Positions 22,873 through 31,800 of a DNA stretch of 33,239 bases are shown here, piece by piece. The notes beneath the pieces are model-generated. The model searched no databases. It was not told the origin of the DNA and saw only the letters and a program-made list of their open reading frames with translations. The translations under genes and the position numbers were made by a program. The DNA is from Pseudomonas gregormendelii. GTDB taxonomy: Bacteria; Pseudomonadota; Gammaproteobacteria; Pseudomonadales; Pseudomonadaceae. Positions within the stretch are counted from its first letter, which is position 1; each line of letters opens with the position of its first letter. The stretch covers positions 1 through 33,239 of the forward strand of contig NZ_JADEVO010000048.1 in the NCBI RefSeq assembly GCF_017114825.1, read 5' to 3'.

Positions 22873-23190
22873 CTATTGGACGAGAATTGCCTGCGCCAGT
22901 TCAAGGTCGCTTGCATGAAGTTTTGGCCGTGTATGGCGCAGATAAACCAGTGCGGACTCCAGGCGCGCGCCAAGCAATGCTCCATCGGTGGCGATGAAAG
23001 CGGCAGCGTCATCCTTTGCAGCGAGCAGTAGCTTACGGTCGAAGGGGGCCGAGGTCACCATGCTCGTGGCATAGCCGCTGGCTACGATGCCCTGGGTGGA
23101 CAGATTGAAGGCGTCGTAGGCTTGGGCAGATCCCGACCAGCCAATGGCCATTAATACCGGAGTGATCAACAGATTTGAAAGAAAACGCAT
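22873..23190 (-). CDS. DUF2388 protein, copy 2
   Basis: A 105-residue paralogue with signal peptide (MRFLSNLLITPVLMAIGW, cleavage after SAQA). The core is LLLAAKDDAAAFIATDGALLG, and the C-terminal part has LESALVYLR and LAQAILVQ. It is the most divergent of the three. An upstream in-frame start at 23268 is rejected because it places the signal peptide internally. It lies 27 nt before copy 3, so probably the same transcript. Confidence 0.8.
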   Translation of the reverse strand: MRFLSNLLITPVLMAIGWSGSAQAYDAFNLSTQGIVASGYATSMVTSAPFDRKLLLAAKDDAAAFIATDGALLGARLESALVYLRHTRPKLHASDLELAQAILVQ

Positions 23191-23298
23191 GAGGCTCGAT
23201 AGTTGGAAAACGAGTCCGAAGGCTAGCGTAATGCCTGTTTTAGAGCCAGCGCGGAAACAATGGGACACGACTTGCGCGCCCCATGGCAGTCATCCGAG

Positions 23299-23616
23299 TC
23301 AGATGGTCAGGATAGCCTGGGCCAGTTGTGCGTCGGTTGCGTTCAGTTGAGGTGCCTGGTGGCGAATGTGGTCCAGAGCACTTTCCAGCTTCACGCCACG
23401 GATCGAACCTTCGCTGGCTACGAAACTGGCAGCGTCATCGCGCGCGGCACGGACGATCTTGTCATCTCGGAAAGAGGAGGTGACGTCGGAAGTCGCATCG
23501 GAAGTGGCTTTCAGTGCACCGACGACGGCATCGGTGGTCACGATGAAGCTGGTGGCGTGGGAATTGGCAGCCACGGCGAGCAGGGCTGCAGCGCTGAGCA
23601 GACGAAGACGGGACAT
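23299..23616 (-). CDS. DUF2388 protein, copy 1
   Basis: A 105-residue exported protein (SRLRLLSAAALLAVAANSHA signal peptide) with DDKIVRAARDDAASFVAS and IRGVKLESAL, ending LAQAILTI. AAAGGAG precedes the ATG at 23616. It stands 108 bp upstream of copy 2; a shared transcript is possible but not certain. Function unknown. The three copies share the DDAASFVAS and LESAL cores but differ in between, suggesting old tandem duplication. Confidence 0.85.
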   Translation of the reverse strand: MSRLRLLSAAALLAVAANSHATSFIVTTDAVVGALKATSDATSDVTSSFRDDKIVRAARDDAASFVASEGSIRGVKLESALDHIRHQAPQLNATDAQLAQAILTI

Positions 23617-23755
23617 GGTGTAACTCCTTTAAATGAACCGGATTGGGAGGTGGCTTGTTTAATGGGACGTCTGTTTTGCAGCGTTCGCCACGTTCCCCTT
23701 GGATATTAGGCCGGGGTGGGCTGGTTCGAACAGTCCAGCGCCGAAGAAACCCTGC

Positions 23756-23839
23756 GTAGGCGCTGCCGAAGGTTGCGATCTGTTGATCTTTGTTTCGCCA
23801 CGCCAACGTCAAAAGATCGCAGCCTTCGGCAGCTCCTAC
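23756..23839. repeat. REP doublet (inverted pair)
   Basis: Two 25-bp arms (23756-23780 and 23815-23839) are inverted copies with 23 of 25 positions equal. Each contains GCTGCCGAAGG and TGCGATC, a recurrent Pseudomonas REP sequence (recalled, not searched). The rest of the gap 23617-24000 shows no gene. AACTGTACT occurs at 23842 and 23872. Confidence 0.8.
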
Positions 23840-23910
23840 AGAACTGTACTTGCAGTATTCACTGATTAAGAAACTGTACTTGTTGAGTTTTTCAGGGGCC
23901 TGAAACGACA

Positions 23911-23940
23911 AAACCCGTCGCGGTTTCCGGCGACGGGTCT
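23911..23940 (-). terminator. Terminator of the DUF1127 gene
   Basis: ACCCGTCGC (23914-23922) pairs with GCGACGGGT (23931-23939). On the minus strand TTTTGT follows. It lies about 60 bp past the stop at 24000. Confidence 0.7.
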
Positions 23941-23999
23941 TGTTTGTGCAATTCGGGTTGCTGGCGGTGGACCCTGCAGGTCAGAGCCAGCGACGCTAC

Positions 24000-24215
24000 T
24001 TAGCGCCAGAACGGCTTGCTCAGCTCTTCGTAGCGTTGTGCTTCGCTAATCCCGGCATCAGCCAGCAGACGCGAATCCAGACGAGCCAGTTGATGGCGGC
24101 TGGAGATGCGGCGCTGCCACAACATCAGGTTGGCGATAACGCGAAGAGGCATCGAAGCCTGGGTTTTTGCAGCGGTATCTTCGAAGAACAGTTCGGAACT
24201 GAGTGTACGTTCCAT
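24000..24215 (-). CDS. DUF1127 small protein
   Basis: A 71-residue basic protein of the DUF1127 (YjiS-like) type. The core is LMLWQRRISSRHQLARLDSRLLADAGIS, ending with the usual EELSKPFWR. Members in Alphaproteobacteria affect RNA turnover and phosphate or carbon metabolism; the Pseudomonas role is unknown. AGGA lies 9 nt before the ATG at 24215; an ATG at 24224 is too close to it. Upstream there is a dense set of CTGTA/TACAG motifs. Confidence 0.85.
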   Translation of the reverse strand: MERTLSSELFFEDTAAKTQASMPLRVIANLMLWQRRISSRHQLARLDSRLLADAGISEAQRYEELSKPFWR

Positions 24216-24292
24216 GGTTGACATCCTTCCGCTTGTGGCGGGATTAGGTAGTGGTTTAACTGATGCCAATGATCCTCTCGTTTGGCCAGTCC

Positions 24293-24530
24293 CTGTAGAT
24301 ACAGTTCAACTGTATTGTGAGGTACCAGTTAACTGTTAATAGGGGGTGTACTGGTCTAAATTGAGGCAACTGTACTTGTCGGCACTTTATTGGTGCGATT
24401 GTGCCGTTGATACCGATACGTTGGGGACTTTTCTGTAGGAAACAACCAGTACAGTAGTACAGTTTTATTCGGATAGGGGCTTTTCAATCGGTCGCTGGCG
24501 AAACTGTGTTTGCGCCAGCGGCTATCTGTA
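24293..24530. promoter_or_regulatory. Cluster of CTGTA/TACAG operator-like motifs
   Basis: Eight CTGTA or TACAG pentamers lie in 238 bp (24293, 24300, 24310, 24370, 24433, 24450, 24458, 24526). They include the palindromes CTGTAGATACAG (24293-24304) and ACAGTTCAACTGT (24301-24313), and AGTACAGT twice in tandem (24448-24463). By chance about 0.5 such pentamers are expected. MocR/GntR-type regulators use similar direct and inverted half-sites (family knowledge). No regulator gene is within the window near it. Confidence 0.6.
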
Positions 24531-24534
24531 CTAT

Positions 24535-26028
24535 TTACACGGCCAGCATCCGGCCGGTTTCTTCCAGGTTTATGTGCCAGCTCAGTGCTTCGCGCAGGAT
24601 GTGGGGGGTATGCCCGCCGATGGCACAGGCCGCGGTGAAGTAGTCATCCAGCGCCTGGCGGTAGTCGGGGTGCACGCAGTTGTCGATGATGACCCGTGCG
24701 CGTTCCCTGGGTGCAAGGCCGCGCAGGTCCGCCAGGCCAACTTCGGTCACGAGGATGTCGACATCGTGCTCGGTATGGTCAACGTGGCTGACCATGGGGA
24801 CTACGCTGGAGATCGCGCCGGCCTTGGCGATCGACTTGGTCACAAAGATTGCCAGATGGGCATTTCGTGCGAAGTCGCCGGAGCCGCCGATGCCATTCAT
24901 CATTCGCGTGCCGCAGACATGCGTAGAGTTGACGTTGCCGTACAGATCGAACTCAAGCGCCGTGTTGATGCCGATGATACCGAGGCGACGTACGACTTCC
25001 GGGTGGTTGGAAATTTCCTGAGGGCGCAGGACCAGTTTGTCCTTGTAGCGCTCCAGGTTACCGAACACGTCGCTGTTGCGCCGGGCTGACAAAGTGATCG
25101 AGCTGCCTGAGGCGAAGCTCAGCTTGCCGGCGTCGATCAGGTCGAATGTCGAGTCCTGCAGGACTTCCGAGTACATCGTAAGGTCTTCGAACGGCGAATC
25201 GATCAAGCCGCACATCACCGAGTTGGCGATGGTGCCGATGCCAGCCTGCAAGGGGCCAAGCTTGTTGGTCATGCGCCCGGCAGCGACTTCCTGCTTGAAG
25301 AAGTCGATCAGGTGATCGGCGATGGCCTGAGTGTCCACGTCCGGCGGCAAGACGGTGGATGGCGAGTCGGATTGATTGGTGATGACAATCGCCACGATCT
25401 TTTCCGGCGGGATCGGGATGGCAGTGCTGCCGATGCGGTCATCCACCTTTACCAGCGGAATGGGCGTGCGGGTCGGGCGATAGGTCGGGATATAGATGTC
25501 GTGCAGACCTTCCAGGTTTGGATTGTGTGCAAGGTTGATTTCGACGATGACCTGTTTGGCGAAAATCGCGAAGCTGGCCGAGTTGCCTACCGAGGTGGTG
25601 GGCACGATATGGCCCTGTTCGGTGATCGCTACGGCTTCGATGACGGCGATATCCGGCAGCTTGAGCTGTTGGTTGCGCAGTTGCTCGACGGTTTCCGAAA
25701 GGTGTTGGTCGATGAACATGACCTCGCCGGCGTTGATTGCCTTGCGCAGGGTGCTGTCCACCTGGAACGGCATGCGCCGCGATAGCACGCCAGCCTCGGT
25801 GAGCTGCTTGTCGAGGTCGTTGCCCAGGCTGGCGCCGGTCATCAAGGTGATTTTCAGCGGAGAGATTTTGGCGCGCTCGGCGAGTGCGTGGGGCACGGCC
25901 TTGGCTTCGCCCGCGCGGGTGAAGCCGCTCATGCCGACGGTCATGCCGTCCTCAATCAAAGCGGCGGCGTCGGCGGCGCTCATCACCTTATCCAACAACG
26001 AAGGCAAGCGAATACGATCACGATACAT
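24535..26028 (-). CDS. Acetyl-CoA hydrolase/transferase family CoA-transferase (succinate:acetate type)
   Basis: A 497-residue class I CoA transferase. The catalytic glutamate is likely E288 in MYSEVLQDS; glycine-rich GIGGSGDFARNAHL binds the CoA moiety. Relatives are AarC and ScpC, which move CoA between succinate and acetate or propionate. The PA5445-type member is the expected Pseudomonas orthologue. The specific acids cannot be told. It is a single gene with its promoter in the 26029-26163 gap. The ATG at 26028 follows GAGATAACAATCC, a moderate ribosome binding site. Confidence 0.88.
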   Translation of the reverse strand: MYRDRIRLPSLLDKVMSAADAAALIEDGMTVGMSGFTRAGEAKAVPHALAERAKISPLKITLMTGASLGNDLDKQLTEAGVLSRRMPFQVDSTLRKAINAGEVMFIDQHLSETVEQLRNQQLKLPDIAVIEAVAITEQGHIVPTTSVGNSASFAIFAKQVIVEINLAHNPNLEGLHDIYIPTYRPTRTPIPLVKVDDRIGSTAIPIPPEKIVAIVITNQSDSPSTVLPPDVDTQAIADHLIDFFKQEVAAGRMTNKLGPLQAGIGTIANSVMCGLIDSPFEDLTMYSEVLQDSTFDLIDAGKLSFASGSSITLSARRNSDVFGNLERYKDKLVLRPQEISNHPEVVRRLGIIGINTALEFDLYGNVNSTHVCGTRMMNGIGGSGDFARNAHLAIFVTKSIAKAGAISSVVPMVSHVDHTEHDVDILVTEVGLADLRGLAPRERARVIIDNCVHPDYRQALDDYFTAACAIGGHTPHILREALSWHINLEETGRMLAV

Positions 26029-26163
26029 GGATTGTTATCTCGGGCAACGGAAGCAAGGTGGGCAGTTTAGTGATTTCCAGAAAAATCCTCCCGCTACCAT
26101 GGTCGAATGCAGACCACTGATTTAGAGCCTTTGGTCGGGTTGGCGGGGATTTTTACAGGCAAT

Positions 26164-26196
26164 AAAAAACCCCAGCCTACTAAAGGCTGAGGTTTT
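26164..26196 (-). terminator. Terminator of the pnt operon
   Basis: AAAACC-C-CAGCCT (26166-26178) pairs with AGGCTG-A-GGTTTT (26184-26196) with one mismatch. A T-run follows on the minus strand. It lies 23 bp past the pntB stop. Confidence 0.85.
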
Positions 26197-26218
26197 GGGT
26201 ATTGCGCTGGAGCAGGTT

Positions 26219-27652
26219 TTACTCGACGGCTTTGACCATGTCCTCGATGACCTTTTTAGCGTCGCCGAACACCATCATGGTTTTGTCGAGGTAGAACAGT
26301 TCGTTGTCCAGACCGGCATAACCACTGGCCATCGAGCGCTTGTTGACGATGATGGTCTTGGCCTTGAACGCCTCGAGAATCGGCATGCCGGCAATCGGCG
26401 ATTTAGGATCGTTCTTCGCCGCCGGGTTGACCACGTCGTTCGCCCCGAGCACCAGCACCACGTCGGCCTGGCCGAACTCGGAGTTGATGTCTTCCATCTC
26501 GAACACCTGGTCGTAGGGCACTTCGGCCTCGGCCAGCAATACGTTCATGTGCCCAGGCATCCGACCCGCCACCGGGTGAATGGCGTACTTCACGGTCACA
26601 CCGCGATGGGTGAGCTTCTCGGTGAGTTCCTTGAGCGCATGCTGCGCGCGAGCGACCGCCAGGCCGTAGCCAGGAACGATGATCACGGTATCGGCGTTGG
26701 TCAGCAGGAAGGTTGCGTCGTCAGCCGAACCGGATTTAACCGGACGAGCTTCCTTGGCGCCTGCAGGGCCGGCGTCTGCCGTGTTGCCAAAACCACCGAG
26801 CAGTACGTTGAAGAACGAACGGTTCATCGCCTTGCACATGATGTACGAGAGGATTGCACCGGACGAACCCACCAGCGAGCCGGCGATGATCAGCATCGAG
26901 TTGTTCAGCGAGAAACCGATACCTGCCGCCGCCCAGCCCGAATAGCTGTTGAGCATCGACACTACCACCGGCATGTCCGCGCCACCGATCGGGATGATGA
27001 TCAGCACGCCCAGGACGAAAGCCAGGGCCAGCATCAGTGCGAAGGCACCGAGGTTGCCGGTGAGCATGAAGGTGATGCCCAGGGCCAGCGTTGCCAGGCC
27101 CAGCAGCAGGTTCAGCTTGTGCTGGCCACCGAACTGCACGGGTGCGCCCTGGAACAGGCGGAACTTGTACTTGCCGGATAGCTTGCCGAATGCGATCACC
27201 GAACCGGAGAAGGTGATTGCACCGATAGCTGCGCCAAGGAACAGTTCAAGGCGGTTACCCGCAGGGATTGCATCGCCCAGCTGCTTGACGATGCCCAGGG
27301 ACTGCGGCTCGACCACCGCTGCGATGGCGATGAATACCGCCGCCAGGCCGATCATGCTGTGCATGAAGGCGACCAGTTCCGGCATCTTGGTCATTTCAAC
27401 GCGCTTGGCCATGATCGAGCCGGCGGTGCCGCCGACCAACAGGCCGACAATGACGTAGCCGATGCCCGCGGTGGCGAGCTCAGCGCCCAGCTTGTAGATC
27501 AGGCCCACTGTGGTGAGGATCGCCAGGCCCATGCCGAGCATGCCGAACAGGTTGCCGCGTCGGGAGGTTGTCGGATGGGACAACCCTTTGAGGGCCTGGA
27601 TGAAGCAGATGGACGCGATCAAGTAGAGCGTCGTGACAAGGTTCATGCTCAT
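26219..27652 (-). CDS. pntB: NAD(P) transhydrogenase subunit beta
   Basis: A 477-residue integral membrane subunit of the proton-translocating transhydrogenase, which makes NADPH from NADH using the proton gradient. The N-terminal half has about nine membrane helices (MNLVTTLYLIASICFIQAL onward). The C-terminal half is the NADP-binding dIII domain (VIIVPGYGLAVARAQHAL and GANDVVNPAA). The start overlaps the pntAB stop (TAATG). There is a second in-frame ATG two codons later. It ends at the operon terminator. Confidence 0.96.
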   Translation of the reverse strand: MSMNLVTTLYLIASICFIQALKGLSHPTTSRRGNLFGMLGMGLAILTTVGLIYKLGAELATAGIGYVIVGLLVGGTAGSIMAKRVEMTKMPELVAFMHSMIGLAAVFIAIAAVVEPQSLGIVKQLGDAIPAGNRLELFLGAAIGAITFSGSVIAFGKLSGKYKFRLFQGAPVQFGGQHKLNLLLGLATLALGITFMLTGNLGAFALMLALAFVLGVLIIIPIGGADMPVVVSMLNSYSGWAAAGIGFSLNNSMLIIAGSLVGSSGAILSYIMCKAMNRSFFNVLLGGFGNTADAGPAGAKEARPVKSGSADDATFLLTNADTVIIVPGYGLAVARAQHALKELTEKLTHRGVTVKYAIHPVAGRMPGHMNVLLAEAEVPYDQVFEMEDINSEFGQADVVLVLGANDVVNPAAKNDPKSPIAGMPILEAFKAKTIIVNKRSMASGYAGLDNELFYLDKTMMVFGDAKKVIEDMVKAVE

Positions 27653-27975
27653 TACTTGGGCGCCTCTTCTTTTACGACTTTCGGGGCTTTTTTCTTGAAC
27701 ATCTCAAGCATCCTGCGGGTGACCAGGAAGCCACCGAACACATTCACTGCCGCCAGGGCCACGGCCAGGGTGCCCATGGTCTTGCCCAGCGGGGTCACGG
27801 TGAGCGCCGCAGCCAGCATGGCGCCGACAATCACGATCGCCGAGATGGCGTTGGTCACTGCCATCAAGGGGGTGTGCAGTGCAGGCGTAACGTTCCAGAC
27901 CACGTGGTAACCGACATAAATCGCCAGCACGAAGATGATCAGGTTGTAGATACCGGGGGAGATAAGCTCTTCCAT
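27652..27975 (-). CDS. pntAB: NAD(P) transhydrogenase subunit alpha part 2
   Basis: A 107-residue protein with three membrane helices (IYNLIIFVLAIYVGYHV, AISAIVIVGAMLAAALTV, LAVALAAVNVFGGFLV), corresponding to the C-terminal membrane part of E. coli PntA. In Pseudomonas PntA is split in two. The lysine-rich C terminus faces the cytoplasm. Its TAA shares one base with the pntB start, so translation is coupled. Confidence 0.95.
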   Translation of the reverse strand: MEELISPGIYNLIIFVLAIYVGYHVVWNVTPALHTPLMAVTNAISAIVIVGAMLAAALTVTPLGKTMGTLAVALAAVNVFGGFLVTRRMLEMFKKKAPKVVKEEAPK

Positions 27976-27990
27976 CGTCTGAATCCCTGC

Positions 27991-29112
27991 TTAGGCGTTT
28001 TTGCGGATGACTTGGCCGTCGCGGCACATCAGGCACGCGGCGACGATGTCGTCTTCGAGGTTGATCTCGAACTGGCCTTCCTTGTTGAAGACCAGCTTCA
28101 GGAAGTCCAGCAGGTTGCGTGCGTACAGTGCCGAAGCATCTGCCGCCACTGCGCCGGCCAGGTTGGTCGGGCCGCAAATGGTCACGCCATTCTCGACTAC
28201 TACTTGGTCCGCCACGGTAAGCGGACAGTTGCCGCCCTGGGCTGCGGCGAGGTCGATGACCACCGAGCCGGGTTTCATCTGCGCCACGGTTTCCGCGCTC
28301 AGCAATGTCGGTGCCTTGCGGCCAGGGATAAGGGCCGTGGTGATGACGATGTCAGCCTGTTTGGCACGTTCGTGAACGGCCAGGGCCTGGCGCTGCATCC
28401 AGCTGGCAGGCATGGGCCGGGCGTAGCCGCCGACACCGACGGCGCACTCACGCTCTTCATCGGTTTCGTAGGGCACGTCGACAAACTTGGCGCCGAGGGA
28501 TTCGATCTGCTCTTTAACGGCAGGACGCACATCAGACGCTTCGATCACTGCACCCAGGCGCTTTGCTGTGGCAATCGCCTGCAAACCCGCGACGCCGGCG
28601 CCGAGAATCAGCACCCGCGCCGCTTTCACGGTGCCCGCAGCGGTCATCAGCATCGGCATGAAGCGTGGATAGTGGTGAGCGGCCAGCAATACGGCTTTAT
28701 AGCCGGCGATGTTGGCCTGGGAGGACAGCACGTCCAGGCTCTGGGCCCGAGAGGTGCGTGGCGCCGCTTCCAGGGCAACCGCGGTAACGCCGCACTCGGC
28801 CAGCTTGGCAATGGTTTCATTGCTGAACGGGTTGAGCATGCCCACCACAACGGTTCCGCTCTTGATCAAAGCGAGTTCGCTGTCGCTGGGAGCGACCACC
28901 TTGAGAATCAGCTCGGCACCAAACGCCTCATTGGCACTGCCAATAATCGCGCCTGCCGCTTCATAGGCACTGTCGACAACACTGGCATTGATGCCGGCGC
29001 CGCTTTGCACAGTGACCTTATGACCCTGGCCGATCAGCTTCTTGATGGTTTCCGGGGTTGCAGCAACCCGTGTTTCACCCGTCTGGGTTTCGAGAGGAAC
29101 ACCAATGTGCAC
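27991..29112 (-). CDS. pntAA: NAD(P) transhydrogenase subunit alpha part 1
   Basis: A 373-residue cytoplasmic NAD(H)-binding dI domain. The NAD fold is visible as VLILGAGVAGLQAIATAKRL (near 165-184), and the RQD-loop region and ETRVAATPETIKKL are typical of the alanine dehydrogenase/PntA family. It starts with GTG at 29112, preceded by GGAG. It lies 15 nt before pntAB and is the first gene of the operon; the promoter is in the 29113-29548 gap. Confidence 0.95.
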   Translation of the reverse strand: MHIGVPLETQTGETRVAATPETIKKLIGQGHKVTVQSGAGINASVVDSAYEAAGAIIGSANEAFGAELILKVVAPSDSELALIKSGTVVVGMLNPFSNETIAKLAECGVTAVALEAAPRTSRAQSLDVLSSQANIAGYKAVLLAAHHYPRFMPMLMTAAGTVKAARVLILGAGVAGLQAIATAKRLGAVIEASDVRPAVKEQIESLGAKFVDVPYETDEERECAVGVGGYARPMPASWMQRQALAVHERAKQADIVITTALIPGRKAPTLLSAETVAQMKPGSVVIDLAAAQGGNCPLTVADQVVVENGVTICGPTNLAGAVAADASALYARNLLDFLKLVFNKEGQFEINLEDDIVAACLMCRDGQVIRKNA

Positions 29113-29548
29113 GTCAAATCTCCTGCGTGATCTTATTGAGTAAACCCAGGCACTTCGGATGGTGCGAGCTGGGGCGGCCGATCAGCACGATCCCGCTAAA
29201 TAAGGGCGGGGCGCGGCATTTTGCAGGCGAACTTTGCACCCTTCAAGGGATTATGATGCGTGACGGAAAATTAACTACAAGTCACCCCGTGACCGAATGT
29301 CGCAAGCATTCGGGCCAAGCCCTTGTTAATCGAGGCCTGCAGGGCGTTTTTGGAAGATTCTGGATTTTGCGCATGAGTCAGGTGAATGAGTAATCATCGC
29401 TAGGCAATACCGGCTCAAAGCCACGGTGGCACGAGCTTGTGGCACGATTGTGCTCCCTTCAAGTACAGTCTGCTTAAATGCGACAATTACTTATATCTGT
29501 AGTGCTTTGATTTACCTGACTACGAGGTCAGCTTATCGCTGTAAGTCG
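29113..29548. other. Intergenic region between pntAA and gcdR
   Basis: 436 bp with the pnt promoter side on the right of pntAA. It contains one weak 47-codon frame (29250-29393, plus strand, AAGGGA before two ATGs) that I do not recognise and do not claim as a gene. No strong hairpin or repeat was seen. gcdR ends at 29549 without a clear terminator. Confidence 0.5.
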
Positions 29549-30448
29549 CTAGGACTCAAGGCTATAGCCCTGCGCTTGATTGACCAGCCAATCACGAAAA
29601 GCCCTCAAAGAGGCCGATTCGACCTTTCGCTCTGGAATCATGAGGTAATAGGCCTTGATGCTCGACAGCGCATTTGGGTTCGCAATCACCAGGCGTTTCT
29701 CCGCCAGCTCACGCTGAATCAGGAAAGGCGGAATCAGCGCGATGCCCATCTCGTGCATCGCTGCCTGGGCGAGCATGGAGAATAGCTCGTAGCGCGGCCC
29801 TGTCATGTCCCGCGGGATATTAAGGTGCTGCGAGTTGAACCATTGGCGCCAGGCATAGGGGCGGGTGGTCTGCTGCAGCAGTGGATACTCTGCAATTTGG
29901 GCGGGTGTCAGCGAATCCTGGTGTCCAAGCAGGTGCGGGCTGCAGACAGGCATCGGATTTTCCCCCATCAGCCTGTGGGATTCAGTACCCGACCAATCGG
30001 CGTCGCCAAAGTAGATAGCCGCATCGAAATCCGTGTCGGCAAACAGGAAGGGGCGGGTCCGGTTGGTCAGGTTGACGGTTACTTCCGGATGCTTGTGCTG
30101 GAAGTCTTTCAACCGAGGCAGCAGCCACTGTGTGCCAAATGTCGGCACCACAGCGAGTTCGATGACGTTGGCGCCTTGCTGACCCATCACCGACAAGGTA
30201 TCGCGCTCAACCGCGTCCAGCTGGGTGGCCACTCGCCGGCTGTAGGAAAGCCCGGCTTCGGTCAGTTTCACTCCGCGACGAGAGCGTCGGAACAGTTCGA
30301 CACTCAGGAACTCCTCGAGGCTGGCGATCTGTCGGCAAATGGCGCCCTGCGTCAGCGAAAGCTCCTGGGCTGCCTTGGTAAAGCTCTCGTGGCGCGCAGC
30401 CGCTTCAAAGCTGATCAGGGCGGTTGTACTGGGGATTTTTCTGCGCAT
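29549..30448 (-). CDS. gcdR: GcdR, LysR-type regulator of glutarate catabolism
   Basis: A 299-residue LysR regulator. The N-terminal helix-turn-helix is SFTKAAQELSLTQGAICRQI (about 22-41). The remainder is a periplasmic-binding-like effector domain of the GcvA-type subgroup (VVPTFGTQWLLPRL, PFLFADTDFDAAIYFGD). Divergence from gcdH supports GcdR, which in Pseudomonas activates gcdHG when glutarate is present. I chose the ATG at 30448 (MRRKIPSTTAL); five more in-frame codons upstream lack support. Confidence 0.85.
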   Translation of the reverse strand: MRRKIPSTTALISFEAAARHESFTKAAQELSLTQGAICRQIASLEEFLSVELFRRSRRGVKLTEAGLSYSRRVATQLDAVERDTLSVMGQQGANVIELAVVPTFGTQWLLPRLKDFQHKHPEVTVNLTNRTRPFLFADTDFDAAIYFGDADWSGTESHRLMGENPMPVCSPHLLGHQDSLTPAQIAEYPLLQQTTRPYAWRQWFNSQHLNIPRDMTGPRYELFSMLAQAAMHEMGIALIPPFLIQRELAEKRLVIANPNALSSIKAYYLMIPERKVESASLRAFRDWLVNQAQGYSLES

Positions 30449-30524
30449 GTACCTCAACCTCACTAATCCATCGCATGATTCGACTTTGGCGATGTTACGG
30501 AGTGAGAAATTAGCACAACAGTAT

Positions 30525-30566
30525 GCAAAATCCTCGTTTGCCCTTGCGCTTGGGCAGGCCTAGGAT
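30525..30566 (+). promoter_or_regulatory. gcdH promoter with overlapping GcdR-like dyad
   Basis: TTGCCC (30538-30543) and TAGGAT (30561-30566) are spaced 17 bp. The dyad GCAAA-N7-TTTGC (30525-30541) overlaps the -35, where a LysR activator would touch RNA polymerase. The 157-bp gap to gcdR would carry control of both genes. Confidence 0.5.
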
Positions 30567-30605
30567 CAATCCACGTTATTTGATGCCTTTCGAGAGGACT
30601 TGCTC

Positions 30606-31787
30606 ATGGCCGGTAAAGCTAGCTTCAACTGGATCGATCCGCTGCTGCTGGATCAACAGCTCACTGAAGAAGAACGCATGATTCGCGATACCGCCGAGCA
30701 ATTCGCTCAGCAGAAGCTGGCGCCGCGTGTTCTGGAAGCTTTCCGTCATGAAAAGACTGACCCGGCGATCTTCCGCGAGATGGGTGAGGTGGGCCTGTTG
30801 GGCGCAACCATCCCTGAACAATACGGCGGCAGTGGCCTGAACTACGTCAGCTATGGCCTGATCGCTCGTGAGGTTGAGCGCGTCGACTCCGGTTACCGTT
30901 CGATGATGAGCGTGCAGTCCTCGCTGGTGATGGTGCCTATCAATGAATTCGGTACCGAAGCGCAGAAACAGAAGTACCTGCCGAAATTGGCGTCGGGTGA
31001 GTGGATCGGTTGCTTCGGTCTGACCGAGCCTAACCACGGTTCCGACCCGGGAGCGATGATCACCCGTGCGCGCAAGGTCGAAGGCGGCTACAGCCTGACC
31101 GGCAGCAAGATGTGGATCACTAACAGCCCGATCGCCGACGTGTTCGTGGTTTGGGGCAAGGACGATGCCGGCGATATCCGCGGTTTTGTACTCGAGAAGG
31201 GCTGGAAAGGCCTGAGCGCACCGGCGATTCACGGCAAGGTAGGCCTGCGGGCATCGATCACCGGCGAAATCGTCATGGACAACGTGTTCGTTCCTGAAGA
31301 GAACATCTTCCCGGACGTGCGCGGCTTGAAAGGTCCGTTCACCTGCCTCAACTCCGCCCGCTACGGCATTTCCTGGGGCGCGCTGGGTGCGGCTGAGTTC
31401 TGCTGGCACACCGCTCGTCAATACACCCTGGATCGTCAGCAGTTCGGGCGTCCTTTGGCGGCCACTCAGTTGATTCAGAAAAAACTGGCCGACATGCAGA
31501 CCGAGATCACCCTGGCATTGCAAGGCTGCCTGCGTCTGGGTCGTATGAAAGACGAAGGCACTGCAGCGGTCGAGATCACCTCGATGATGAAGCGCAACTC
31601 CTGCGGCAAGTCCCTGGATATCGCGCGCATGGCTCGCGACATGCTGGGCGGCAACGGTATCTCCGACGAATTCGGCGTTGCACGGCACCTGGTCAACCTG
31701 GAAGTGGTGAATACCTACGAAGGCACGCATGACGTTCACGCGCTGATCCTTGGTCGCGCCCAGACTGGCCTGCAGGCGTTCTACTAA
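30606..31787 (+). CDS. gcdH: Glutaryl-CoA dehydrogenase
   Basis: A 393-residue FAD enzyme of the acyl-CoA dehydrogenase family that oxidises and decarboxylates glutaryl-CoA to crotonyl-CoA in lysine and glutarate catabolism. The catalytic base is E372 in NTYEGTHDVH, and the arginine in SGYRSMMSVQSSLVM (near 94-99), specific to glutaryl-CoA dehydrogenases, is present. GAGGA precedes the ATG at 30606. It is followed after 13 nt by gcdG, forming an operon. Confidence 0.96.
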   Translation: MAGKASFNWIDPLLLDQQLTEEERMIRDTAEQFAQQKLAPRVLEAFRHEKTDPAIFREMGEVGLLGATIPEQYGGSGLNYVSYGLIAREVERVDSGYRSMMSVQSSLVMVPINEFGTEAQKQKYLPKLASGEWIGCFGLTEPNHGSDPGAMITRARKVEGGYSLTGSKMWITNSPIADVFVVWGKDDAGDIRGFVLEKGWKGLSAPAIHGKVGLRASITGEIVMDNVFVPEENIFPDVRGLKGPFTCLNSARYGISWGALGAAEFCWHTARQYTLDRQQFGRPLAATQLIQKKLADMQTEITLALQGCLRLGRMKDEGTAAVEITSMMKRNSCGKSLDIARMARDMLGGNGISDEFGVARHLVNLEVVNTYEGTHDVHALILGRAQTGLQAFY

Positions 31788-31800
31788 TAGGAGAACGGCC

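Noticed and set aside
26195..27181. 328-codon plus-strand frame over pntB
   Set aside because: Lies antisense to a clear transhydrogenase subunit; low-complexity His/Arg/Gln-rich content typical of shadow frames.
27874..29130. 418-codon plus-strand frame over pntAA and pntAB
   Set aside because: Antisense to two well-supported genes, no ribosome binding site or motif.
29250..29393. 47-codon frame with AAGGGA before two ATGs upstream of pntAA
   Set aside because: Plausible ribosome binding site but no recognisable protein; too short to support without conservation.
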